From: Flavobacteriaceae bacterium
GTDB taxonomy: Bacteria > Bacteroidota > Bacteroidia > Flavobacteriales > Flavobacteriaceae
Length of the DNA stretch: 10,253 bases
Assembly: GCA_030828025.1 (NCBI GenBank)
Contig: JAURDG010000034.1
Location: 1-10,253, forward strand
Direction: 5' to 3'
Below are positions 1 through 7,424 of this stretch, one piece after another (within the stretch, counting starts at the first letter, position 1; the number at the start of each line of letters is the position of its first letter). The notes beneath the pieces are model-generated. The model was not told where the DNA came from and searched no databases. It saw only the letters and a program-made list of their open reading frames with translations. A program made the position numbers and the translations under genes.

Positions 1-642
1 CGCAGCGGGTTGTTGAATATTAATATGATTATTTTGATCGAGTAAAGACCCACCACGTGTCCATAATTGTAGGCAAAAATCGAAAACCATATTATGTCCG
101 TCAGGGTAATTGGCAAATACACAGCCAAACAATTTCTCATCAGGACGATTGAAAAAAGCGGCCATGTCAACAAAGGCTGACCAGGATGTTGGCGGGGCTA
201 GGTTGTAGCCATATACTTCTTTAAAGCGTTTTTGTTCATGGGCGTCTTCAAACAAATCTTTTCTATAAATCAAACACTCTGGGCCATCGTGAAATGGCAA
301 GCCGTAAACTTGATTGTCTATTTGTTGCAACTGCAATAAAGATTGATGCCAACCCTCTGGAAAATTATGTGGTGGATTCTGCGAAATAAAAGGGGACAAA
401 TTTTCAACGGCGTTAATCGTGACAGCATCTAAAATCCAATCGGTATTGATGTGTGCAATATCCCATTCGCCTTTTTGTAATCCTTTTTTTGTGATGGTTT
501 CATCATACAAATCATGCAGTTCAAGTGGAATCATTTCTGCTTTTAGGCTTAGTTTTTTTTCGATGCAAAATTGATCCCACAGCTGTTGTAATGCTACTTC
601 AAAGGGGTCAAATTTTCTAACCGCAATTCTAATTTTTTCCAT
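1..642 (-). CDS. Solute-binding-protein homologue (SBP family 1-like) lacking a signal peptide, 3' end cut off
   Basis: The first 214 codons are open from ATG at 642 to the window edge; the C-terminal half lies outside. The N-terminus is MEKIRIAVRKFDPF, charged and going straight into the first beta strand, with no hydrophobic leader and no lipobox cysteine. The rest resembles family 1 sugar-binding proteins: DIAHINTDW (about residues 61-69), GLPFHDGPECLIYRKDLF (about 114-131), then PPTSW and a segment ending LWTRGGSLLD. In the family these proteins bind sugars or other solutes for ABC importers outside the cytoplasmic membrane; this copy looks cytoplasmic. Its start overlaps the last 14 bp of the upstream CoA-transferase gene, so translation is probably coupled. 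No ABC permease or ATPase is visible, although the operon runs on beyond the edge. Family assignment is good; ligand and role are unknown. Confidence 0.8.
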   Translation of the reverse strand, partial: MEKIRIAVRKFDPFEVALQQLWDQFCIEKKLSLKAEMIPLELHDLYDETITKKGLQKGEWDIAHINTDWILDAVTINAVENLSPFISQNPPHNFPEGWHQSLLQLQQIDNQVYGLPFHDGPECLIYRKDLFEDAHEQKRFKEVYGYNLAPPTSWSAFVDMAAFFNRPDEKLFGCVFANYPDGHNMVFDFCLQLWTRGGSLLDQNNHINIQQPAA

Positions 643-1774
643 CGCTTATTTCTTTTAATATGAGCGCATTATGTTCGCCCAATTTTGGAGATCCTTTTGA
701 TGATACAAGGTGTTCTCCATCTATTTTAATTGGACATCTGGTGGTTTTATATGAAAATCCATCGCCCATGGTTACCTCTTGAACAAAATCTAACACTTGA
801 AAACCCTCTTCACTAAAAAGCGATTTGTAGTCCAAAACTTTGGCACACCATATATCAGCAGGCTCCAAAATGGCTAACCAGTGACTAGTGCTTTGGGTTT
901 TCAAATGATCAGCCAAAACCGTTTTTATTTGATCGCGTAACGAAAATTTATTTTCAGTAAATGCTAGTAGTGCATCACACTTTAAAAGTGTAGCCAAAAC
1001 AGGAATTGATCCCATTGCCAAAGCTAAATGTCCATCGGCTGTTTGGTAAATTCCATAGGGTGCTCCTAAATAAGCATGTGCATTGTTGTTTTTTGATCGA
1101 ACAGGAAGAACATTTCCATCATTAAAATAAGTGGTAATGGTTTCAAATTGGAAATCAAGGGAAGAAGCTAGCATGCTTACCTCTACCTTAGCCCCAGTAT
1201 TGTGAATCGCTTTTCTGTATAAAGCGGCTAAAATTCCTTGTGCCAAATGCGTGCCTGCCAACATATCAACAATAGACAGCCCCATGGCAACTGGTCCATC
1301 ATCTTGATTTCCACTGAGCCAAGGCAATGCTGTTAACGATTGTACTAATAAATCTTGACCGGGTTTTGATTTCCACGCTGGATGTTCGCCATAGCCCGAA
1401 ATCTCACCATATACAACCTGTGGGTTAAGGGTTTTTACTTCCTCAAAAGATAAACCTACACGTTCCATAACACCAGGCCTAAAATTATGAATGACTACAT
1501 CTGCCTTTTCAATTAATTTTTTAATGTGATTTAGGTCTTGAGGTTGCTTAAAATCGGCTGCGAAGGACTCTTTATTGCGATTAATGGCATGAAAGATCGA
1601 GGACTCGCCATTCAAAATAAGATCCGAAACATATAGTGAACGGCAAATATCACCAGAGCCTGGTTTTTCAATTTTAATCACTCTAGCCCCTAGGTCTGCT
1701 AAGCGCAAACTTGCCAGCGGTCCAGATAAAAACTGACTAAAATCTACAACCAACAAATCTTCTAATGGCCTCAT
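629..1774 (-). CDS. Class III (CaiB/BaiF family) CoA-transferase, paralogue A
   Basis: A 381-residue protein of the formyl-CoA transferase/CaiB family, slightly shorter than the roughly 400 usual. These enzymes move CoA between carboxylic acids in the cytoplasm through an aspartyl-CoA intermediate. Visible family signatures are LADLGARVIKIEKPGSGD (25-42), HNFRPGVMERVGL (96-108), and MGLSIVDMLAG (164-174), where Asp170 aligns with the nucleophile Asp169 of formyl-CoA transferase. It is a close paralogue of the neighbour upstream, about 55-60% identical by eye over the first 155 residues. The ATG at 1774 directly follows that gene's stop with no gap. One oddity is GYGEHPAW (127-134): the usual Gly-Pro-Trp of this loop, kept in paralogue B, is altered, which may signal a different substrate or a division of labour in a heteromer. 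Donor and acceptor acids cannot be read from sequence. Confidence 0.9.
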   Translation of the reverse strand: MRPLEDLLVVDFSQFLSGPLASLRLADLGARVIKIEKPGSGDICRSLYVSDLILNGESSIFHAINRNKESFAADFKQPQDLNHIKKLIEKADVVIHNFRPGVMERVGLSFEEVKTLNPQVVYGEISGYGEHPAWKSKPGQDLLVQSLTALPWLSGNQDDGPVAMGLSIVDMLAGTHLAQGILAALYRKAIHNTGAKVEVSMLASSLDFQFETITTYFNDGNVLPVRSKNNNAHAYLGAPYGIYQTADGHLALAMGSIPVLATLLKCDALLAFTENKFSLRDQIKTVLADHLKTQSTSHWLAILEPADIWCAKVLDYKSLFSEEGFQVLDFVQEVTMGDGFSYKTTRCPIKIDGEHLVSSKGSPKLGEHNALILKEISDGKN

Positions 1775-2923
1775 TTAGTGGCATTTAAATTGTTCGTTAA
1801 TTTTAGCGTTGTCTTCTCCAACTTGTGGGGCGGCTTTGGGAGCAATCAAAATTTCACCATCAATTTTGATGGGACATCTTGTGGTCACCATCGTCGTAGA
1901 ATCTGCATGTAAAATGGATTGCTTTAATTGTAAATCTTCCATAAAAGATTGGGCGTTTAACACATCATAATCGAATACTTTTTCACACCAAAATCCTTTT
2001 TTTCTCAACAAATCTAACCAGTGTGCCGTAGTATGGTTTAAGAGTCTGGTTTGAATGCTTTTTCGAATTGCAGGTCGCTCCAAAAACCAAGTCTGCTTTT
2101 GTTCATATTTTTTAAAATCTAGAGCTAATGTTTCCCCCAGCAACATCAAATCTCCCATAGCCAGTGCCAAATACCCATCCGATGTTTGGTATATGCCATA
2201 GGGAGCACTTAAAAAAGCATGCGCATTTCCTTCTACATCTGCTCTGTCAATCAATTTTCCTCCGTTATTTAGATAAATTGTTAACGCCTCAAACTGCACA
2301 TCCAAAGCGGATTCCAATAAACTCAATTCTACCAAAACACCTTTTTGGGTTTTTGCTCGCTTAAGCAATGCCGCCAAGAGCCCTTGCACAAAATGGTTTC
2401 CGCACATAAGGTCTGCAACGGCCAATCCAAAAGGAACAGGGCCTTGACTGTGCTTTCCACTAAGCCAAGTCAAACCCGAAAGGGATTGCACCAACAAATC
2501 TTGTCCTGGTTTGTGTGCCCAAGGGCCTTTATTTCCATAGCCCGTAATGACGCCGTAAATAATTTTTGGGTTCATTTTTAGCACATCTTTGAAGGTAAGC
2601 CCTACTTTTTCCATCACACCAGGTCTAAAATTATGGGTCATGATGTCGGCAATGGCAATAAGTTTTTTTATCCGTTCTAGATCTTGAGGGTCTTTAAGAT
2701 TAGCGGCATAGGACTCCTTGTTTCTGTTGATGGTATGAAACAACAAACTACTTTTATCCAAAAAAAGGTCTTTTATGCTCAGTTGCCTACAAGCTTCTCC
2801 GACGCCCGGACGTTCAATTTTGATCACACGAGCTCCCAAATCAGCAAGTTTTAAGCCAGCCGAAGGGCCCGCCAAAAACTGTGAAAACTCCAATACAATT
2901 AAACCTTCCAATGGCTTTCGCAT
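1775..2923 (-). CDS. Class III (CaiB/BaiF family) CoA-transferase, paralogue B
   Basis: A 382-residue CoA-transferase with the full set of family motifs: LADLGARVIKIERPGVGE (26-43), THNFRPGVMEKVGL (96-109), the canonical loop GYGNKGPWAHKPGQD (128-142), and FGLAVADLMCG (165-175), with Asp171 as the expected aspartyl-CoA nucleophile. The C-terminus TTRCPIKIDGE followed by a PQVGEDN segment mirrors paralogue A, so the pair arose by tandem duplication. Both keep the catalytic Asp, so neither is an obvious dead partner. In Chloroflexus, SmtA and SmtB are adjacent class III paralogues that work together as succinyl-CoA:malate CoA-transferase, so a heteromer is a reasonable inference here. The gene follows the leaderless SBP gene after 6 bp. 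No acyl-CoA-processing enzyme lies in the window, so the fate of the thioester is unknown. Confidence 0.91.
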   Translation of the reverse strand: MRKPLEGLIVLEFSQFLAGPSAGLKLADLGARVIKIERPGVGEACRQLSIKDLFLDKSSLLFHTINRNKESYAANLKDPQDLERIKKLIAIADIMTHNFRPGVMEKVGLTFKDVLKMNPKIIYGVITGYGNKGPWAHKPGQDLLVQSLSGLTWLSGKHSQGPVPFGLAVADLMCGNHFVQGLLAALLKRAKTQKGVLVELSLLESALDVQFEALTIYLNNGGKLIDRADVEGNAHAFLSAPYGIYQTSDGYLALAMGDLMLLGETLALDFKKYEQKQTWFLERPAIRKSIQTRLLNHTTAHWLDLLRKKGFWCEKVFDYDVLNAQSFMEDLQLKQSILHADSTTMVTTRCPIKIDGEILIAPKAAPQVGEDNAKINEQFKCH

Positions 2924-2929
2924 CTTACA

Positions 2930-4069
2930 TTAGTGTGTTAAGGATTCTTTATAAATCAAATTTATTTTATCGACAACTGACGCTATAGGCGATTTCCCCG
3001 AAACAGCTTCATGAATGAGTAAACTGGCTTCATCCTGAAAATGCATATACCCATAATATTGAGGACGCATCGTAGCTTCGTCTAAGGTTTGCAGGGTGTC
3101 CTTAAAAAAATCTTTACACTGTGCATTCACCTCATCACAAAGCCATGATTTCCTATGTCCTGGCTGACCACCAAATTCGAAATACAACCCAGATTGAATT
3201 TTTTCTGAGGCTACAAATTGTGCGTATTGCATGGCGGTTTCAGCGTGTTTTGTTTTTGAGGAAATAGCAATTCCTGCACCTCCAAGCGTAGATCTTAGTC
3301 TTTTCCCATTAAAAGTAACCAAGCCTCCTGCTTTTAAAACATGATTCGCATAATTCTTTTTTGAATAGTTTGAATAGCCATAATTAAACGGACTATATAC
3401 GATCTCATCAGTTTGGGTCATCCGTTCGTAAATCTGTATAGGATTCATTTGTAAACAATAGGATGGTGCCAAATCTACCAAAGTTTTGTAGGTCTTAATG
3501 GCTTCAATCATTAAAGCGCGTGGAGCCAATTCTGTTTGACTTTTGAAAATTGGCGCCCCTAGCGCGATGCACATCATGTAGTGATGCATTAGGGTGTCTA
3601 TTGGAATGGAGGCAAAAGCGACTTTACCTTTTTTGGTAACTTCAATCAGTTGCTGCCATGTTTGTGGGATTTGAAAATCGAGTTGCTGCACCAAATCTTC
3701 TCGCCAAGTGGCAATGGGTGTAGCAGCATCTGTTGCCAAGGTCCATTGTTTGTTAAAAACGTGATAGCTAGCGTGAGACTTCCCAACACTATGATGTGCC
3801 AATTCATTTAGAAATGCTTCACTAACATAATCATTAAAAGGTAACAACAATTGATCCTGAGCAGCCAAAGTCACATGGGGATTGTCCATGATGAGCAAAT
3901 CAAATTGGTTTATCAGTTCCTGTAAGGGCATATCTGCAAAAGCTTGCAAGGATCGTTTTTCCCACGTTATGCGCACTGAGGGATTCAATTCCTCATAACG
4001 TTGTGCAGTGGCGACTAAAGATGTAAATCCACGAGTGTGATTCCAAGCGATTCCTTTTAACTGTATCAT
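2930..4069 (-). CDS. Leaderless solute-binding-protein homologue
   Basis: A complete 379-residue protein of the bacterial solute-binding-protein fold, slightly short for the family. It begins MIQLKGIAWNHTRGF with no signal peptide, no hydrophobic leader and no lipobox, so it should stay in the cytoplasm. Conserved-looking segments are WNHTRGF (9-15), ITWEKRSLQAF (34-44), DLLIMDNPH (57-65), LATDAATPIATWREDL (111-126), GGAGIAIS (263-270) and GGQPGHRKSW (300-309). From memory, similar proteins in other phyla have a WDHPRG-like start and a DHPH-like motif, are annotated as extracellular solute-binding proteins, and can sit beside CaiB-type genes; that recollection is unchecked. The gene starts 1 bp after the DUF1537 kinase stop and precedes the CoA-transferase pair by 6 bp. 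It is not close in sequence to the SBP at the left edge. A cytoplasmic ligand-binding or scaffold role is only an inference. Confidence 0.8.
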   Translation of the reverse strand: MIQLKGIAWNHTRGFTSLVATAQRYEELNPSVRITWEKRSLQAFADMPLQELINQFDLLIMDNPHVTLAAQDQLLLPFNDYVSEAFLNELAHHSVGKSHASYHVFNKQWTLATDAATPIATWREDLVQQLDFQIPQTWQQLIEVTKKGKVAFASIPIDTLMHHYMMCIALGAPIFKSQTELAPRALMIEAIKTYKTLVDLAPSYCLQMNPIQIYERMTQTDEIVYSPFNYGYSNYSKKNYANHVLKAGGLVTFNGKRLRSTLGGAGIAISSKTKHAETAMQYAQFVASEKIQSGLYFEFGGQPGHRKSWLCDEVNAQCKDFFKDTLQTLDEATMRPQYYGYMHFQDEASLLIHEAVSGKSPIASVVDKINLIYKESLTH

Positions 4070-4070
4070 G

Positions 4071-5246
4071 TTATATTGTTGATTCCTTAGGTTCGTTAAA
4101 CAATCCCTCTGGCCAGTGATAACTTCCAGGTTTAATGGTAATGTGTTGGCTGCTGTTATGATGTTTCATTCGAATAACGCCAGGTGCTAACTCCGAAATA
4201 GGTGTAAAGGTTGTCCAATCCATTGCCGTTAACACGGCATAAGTAGTGGCGCCACCCTCAATAAAAAGTTCGCTTACATTGAGTGATTCCAATACTCGCT
4301 TTGTAATGGCGCTCATTCTGGCTTTCAAAAAAGTGATGCGCCCTTTTTGCTTGATAAGTGTGTTCGAAACTCTTAATACTGCTCTTTTTGATTTCAAAAA
4401 TGCGCCAATAATTTGTGCTGAAAAATCCTCCAAAAAACTTACGTCAATTTGATCTTCCAGCAGTTTATTGGGAAACAAAAACAAAGGGCAATTCGACTTT
4501 TCAAGGGTTTTAGCGAAAGCTATGCTATTGGGGTGTGTGCTCCCTGAAAGCAAAAAATAATCCTTTGAAAAGTTATAGCTGATTGGCTTTGCAACGGCAA
4601 CTGCCTTTACTCTTTTTAAAAGAAATTGCTCAAAAAAAGCCGAGCTACCCGCAATAAGCATTTTTGAACTATATAAATCACCATTTGTTTTCAAATCTTC
4701 TACTGATTCGCAGTCAGGCACATAAACGCCCTGCGATTGTATGGCTTTGATATTCCCTGTAAAAATCTCTGGAGCTTTGTTTAATGATCGGCTTGCTGTC
4801 AGCAATGACACGACAGAGGAAGTTGTAGCAGGAAACTCTGGATCAGCGGCAAAGCCTGTTTTTTCAATGGGTATGTTATCGATATAATAACTTGCTTTAA
4901 CTATACATCTTTTAGATTGCGGGTTTGCGGGCTGAAGTAGTATATGCTCTTTTTCCTCTGCAGCACTCAAAGCCAAAAGTTCGTTTAAAACATGCCCTCG
5001 CAATACAGAGTCCACTTTTTTAAAAATAAAATCATCGGAAATAGCTCTTATTGCTTTTGCTAAAATAAAATGTCTCTTGTAGGCATCTGCTGCTGACAAC
5101 GAACGTGTGTCTGTCGCCACTACATTGACGGTTGCCCTTCTTTCTGGAATAGCATCAATACCAAAGGACACAGCAATGCCATAGCGTAAGCAAATTCCTG
5201 CAATTTCTGCAGCTCCTGTGATATCATCTGCAACAACAGTGATCAT
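4071..5246 (-). CDS. Four-carbon acid sugar kinase family protein (DUF1537)
   Basis: A 391-residue member of the DUF1537 kinase family, which phosphorylates acid sugars such as D-threonate, D-erythronate or 3-oxo-tetronates at O4 using ATP. The N-terminal substrate-binding half shows ADDITGAAEIAG (6-17), TDTRS (45-49) and KKVDSVLRGH (76-85), matching the family's ADDxTGA and KxDSxxRG signatures. The C-terminal nucleotide-binding half shows SGSTHPNS (234-241), IEGGATTYAV (329-338), ELAPGV (352-357) and IKPGSYHWPEGLF (371-383). It is somewhat shorter than the roughly 420 residues common in the family but looks complete. Its ATG overlaps the pdxA stop by 4 bp. The kinase-PdxA pair is the established context for the D-threonate route (DtnK plus PdxA2) yielding dihydroxyacetone phosphate. 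Whether it is a D-threonate kinase, a 3-oxo-tetronate kinase or something new cannot be decided from sequence. Confidence 0.92.
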   Translation of the reverse strand: MITVVADDITGAAEIAGICLRYGIAVSFGIDAIPERRATVNVVATDTRSLSAADAYKRHFILAKAIRAISDDFIFKKVDSVLRGHVLNELLALSAAEEKEHILLQPANPQSKRCIVKASYYIDNIPIEKTGFAADPEFPATTSSVVSLLTASRSLNKAPEIFTGNIKAIQSQGVYVPDCESVEDLKTNGDLYSSKMLIAGSSAFFEQFLLKRVKAVAVAKPISYNFSKDYFLLSGSTHPNSIAFAKTLEKSNCPLFLFPNKLLEDQIDVSFLEDFSAQIIGAFLKSKRAVLRVSNTLIKQKGRITFLKARMSAITKRVLESLNVSELFIEGGATTYAVLTAMDWTTFTPISELAPGVIRMKHHNSSQHITIKPGSYHWPEGLFNEPKESTI

Positions 5247-6271
5247 TTCTTATGATGTTTTGCCATAACTATAGCATAATCTATGGCCACTAACATGGCA
5301 TCAGCTGAGGCAATTCCTTGACCTGCAATCTCAAAGGCGGTACCGTGATCTACTGAAGTTCTTATAATAGGTAAACCGAGGGTGATGTTAACACCCTTAA
5401 CACTTTTCATGGTTCCTTTGTCATTATCCCATTTAAATCCTTCAAGTTTGAACGGAATATGTCCTTGATCGTGATACATGGCAATACACCCATCAAATTT
5501 TCCTTGCACGGCCTTAACGAACATGGTGTCGGGTGGAAAAGGACCTTCAACTGTATAACCTAGGGCATTGGCTTGTTCAATTGCGGGAATAATTTCTTCT
5601 ACTTCTTCATCACCAAACAATTGATTTTCGCCAGCATGTGGATTTAAACCAGCTACTGCAATTCGGGGTTGTTTGATGCCGAACTTTTTACAGGCATCAT
5701 CCAATAAGGTAATGACTTCAAAAACACGCTCTTGTTTACACAAATCACAAGCTTGTCTGAGTGAAACATGTGTGCTTACATGGATGACCCTAAAATGCTG
5801 ATCGGCCAACAACATGGCGTATTTTTTGGTGTTGGTGTAATCTGCATAAATTTCTGTATGCCCAGAATATTTATGTCCTGCTTTGTGTATTGATTCTTTG
5901 TTAATGGGTGCCGTTACCGTGGCATCGATTTCGTTACGCATGGCAAGGGCAATATTTTCAATCACCGCCTCAAAAGCTGCCTTACCAGCCATAGCGGAAA
6001 CAACTCCCGGCTGCAACTCTTGATGGTTCACGTTTTTTAGGTCAAAAACATCAATGGTTCCATGCGTGAAAAGGGCTTCAGAAACCTTATTAACAGCGTG
6101 AACTTTTAGCGAAACACCCAATGAAGCTACCATATTTTTTATGGTTTGTGCATCTCCAACAACTAGGGGTTGACATCTTTCATACAATGGTTTTAGGGCT
6201 AGGGTCTTAACAATAATTTCAGGCCCTATTCCGGCAGGGTCGCCCATGGAAATACCTATTTTGGGTTTCAT
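5243..6271 (-). CDS. pdxA2: PdxA-family dehydrogenase, probably 4-phospho-acid-sugar dehydrogenase (PdxA2 type)
   Basis: A full-length 342-residue member of the family of 4-hydroxythreonine-4-phosphate dehydrogenase, a cytoplasmic NAD(P)- and metal-dependent oxidative decarboxylase. Motifs: MGDPAGIGPE (9-18), SGHTE (136-140), STHVSLR (166-172), GLNPHAGE (208-215), MYHDQGH (265-271) and TSVDHGTAFEIAG (305-317). His168, His212 and His267 match the three metal-binding histidines of E. coli PdxA (166, 211, 266). Classical PdxA serves pyridoxal phosphate synthesis, but a 4-bp overlap with a DUF1537 kinase gene points to the catabolic PdxA2 branch, which converts 4-phospho-D-threonate or 4-phospho-D-erythronate to dihydroxyacetone phosphate and CO2. 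The gene starts 1 bp after the iron ADH stop. Family is certain; the substrate is inferred from context. Confidence 0.92.
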   Translation of the reverse strand: MKPKIGISMGDPAGIGPEIIVKTLALKPLYERCQPLVVGDAQTIKNMVASLGVSLKVHAVNKVSEALFTHGTIDVFDLKNVNHQELQPGVVSAMAGKAAFEAVIENIALAMRNEIDATVTAPINKESIHKAGHKYSGHTEIYADYTNTKKYAMLLADQHFRVIHVSTHVSLRQACDLCKQERVFEVITLLDDACKKFGIKQPRIAVAGLNPHAGENQLFGDEEVEEIIPAIEQANALGYTVEGPFPPDTMFVKAVQGKFDGCIAMYHDQGHIPFKLEGFKWDNDKGTMKSVKGVNITLGLPIIRTSVDHGTAFEIAGQGIASADAMLVAIDYAIVMAKHHKK

Positions 6272-6272
6272 A

Positions 6273-7424
6273 TTAGAGGATATTTTTATATATGTTTATT
6301 GTATCTTCTCTTGATACTTCTCTAGGGTTGTTTTTTAACAAGCGTGTTACGTTCATGGCTATAGTTGCCAATTCGGGTATGTCATCTTCGGTTACCCCTA
6401 TCTCGGTCAAGCGTTGTGGTATTTGACAAGCTTTTGACAAGCGTTCAATTTTGTTTATTCCCGCCAAGGCGACTTCTTTGTCTGTACCGGAGATAGTTAT
6501 GCCTAGCGCTCTAGCCACATCGGCATGTCTTTTTAAACTAGCGGACATATTAAACTTTAGTACTTTGGGCATCAGTATGGCATTTGACAATCCATGTGGG
6601 ATATGAAATTTACCGCCTAGTCCATACGAAAGGGCGTGTACTGCTGCTGTATTTACAGGGCCCAAACACAAGCCACCATACATAGACCCTAGCAGCATAG
6701 CCGACCTAGCGTTCATGTTGCTGCCATTTTCAAAAGCCTCTTGAATGTACTCGGCAATGAGTGAAATCCCTTTTAGTGCATAAATATCCACAGTAGGGTG
6801 AGCGAATTTATTTGTATAAGCTTCTATACAATGTGAAAGAGCATCTATTCCTGTTTCTGCAGTCAATTTAGGCGGTAAGGTCACGGTTAAAACGGGGTCC
6901 AAATAGCAAGCATCAGGCACTAAAAATGGGCTTATGATGCCACGCTTTGCTTGAGTTTCTTCATCCAATAAAATGGCATTAGGTGACACTTCACTTCCTG
7001 TACCCGACGTTGTTGGCACACAAATTAAATGGGTTTTTCTATCGTGCAACAACCCCATGCCAACAATGTCTTCAAGTTTTTGCGAATGATTGATGAGGGC
7101 CGCCAACAACTTGGCGCAATCCAGGACACTTCCGCCACCAACACCCACAACGCAATCGGGTTTTAAAGCTTTGTGCTCATCCAACAATAGATTGAATTGC
7201 GAAAAGGTGGGTTCTCCTAAAAATCTGTATGCAACAAGCTTAACCTGTTTGTTACTAAACTTGCTGCTTTGAATAATCCCTTCAAGAATAGGAACTAATG
7301 GAGGTGCCACCAAAAAAAGTACGGTTTGGGCGCGCTGAATCAAGGAGTCGCCTGCAAGTTGTTCAATAACCCCCTCGCCAAAGATTATTTTTTGAGGTTG
7401 AAGTAGTGTAACAGAATTCATCAT
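6273..7424 (-). CDS. Iron-containing (group III) alcohol dehydrogenase
   Basis: A 383-residue cytoplasmic NAD(P)-dependent dehydrogenase of the Fe-ADH/maleylacetate reductase superfamily. The nucleotide-binding loop GVGGGSVLDCAK (94-105) and PTTSGTGSE (137-145) are intact. The four metal ligands line up with E. coli FucO: Asp194 and His198 in GIDALSHCIEAY, His263 in VHALSYGLG, and His277 in HIPHG. This favours a true metal-dependent alcohol/aldehyde enzyme of the FucO/YqhD type. The ATG at 7424 overlaps the symporter stop as ATGA; a second ATG follows directly, so the start is uncertain by one codon. Beside a DapA-type lyase the likely substrate is a short aldehyde or hydroxy-aldehyde released by aldol cleavage, as glycolaldehyde is handled in engineered xylonate pathways. 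That link is inference; the family is certain. Confidence 0.93.
   Translation of the reverse strand: MMNSVTLLQPQKIIFGEGVIEQLAGDSLIQRAQTVLFLVAPPLVPILEGIIQSSKFSNKQVKLVAYRFLGEPTFSQFNLLLDEHKALKPDCVVGVGGGSVLDCAKLLAALINHSQKLEDIVGMGLLHDRKTHLICVPTTSGTGSEVSPNAILLDEETQAKRGIISPFLVPDACYLDPVLTVTLPPKLTAETGIDALSHCIEAYTNKFAHPTVDIYALKGISLIAEYIQEAFENGSNMNARSAMLLGSMYGGLCLGPVNTAAVHALSYGLGGKFHIPHGLSNAILMPKVLKFNMSASLKRHADVARALGITISGTDKEVALAGINKIERLSKACQIPQRLTEIGVTEDDIPELATIAMNVTRLLKNNPREVSREDTINIYKNIL

Noticed and set aside
2164..2581. Two plus-strand open frames of 66 and 78 codons
   Set aside because: They lie wholly inside the minus-strand CoA-transferase B gene, have no recognisable domains and are antisense shadows. 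The same applies to the plus-strand frames at 4246-4452, 7090-7272, 7678-7881 and 8993-9411.
1..4069. An ordinary ABC importer locus
   Set aside because: The two SBP homologues belong to different subgroups, both lack export signals, and no membrane or ATPase component is present in the window.
5243..6271. Vitamin B6 biosynthetic pdxA
   Set aside because: The residues fit, but the gene sits between an iron ADH and a DUF1537 kinase in a catabolic operon, with no pdxJ, ksgA or similar partners; PdxA2 is the better reading, though this is not proven.
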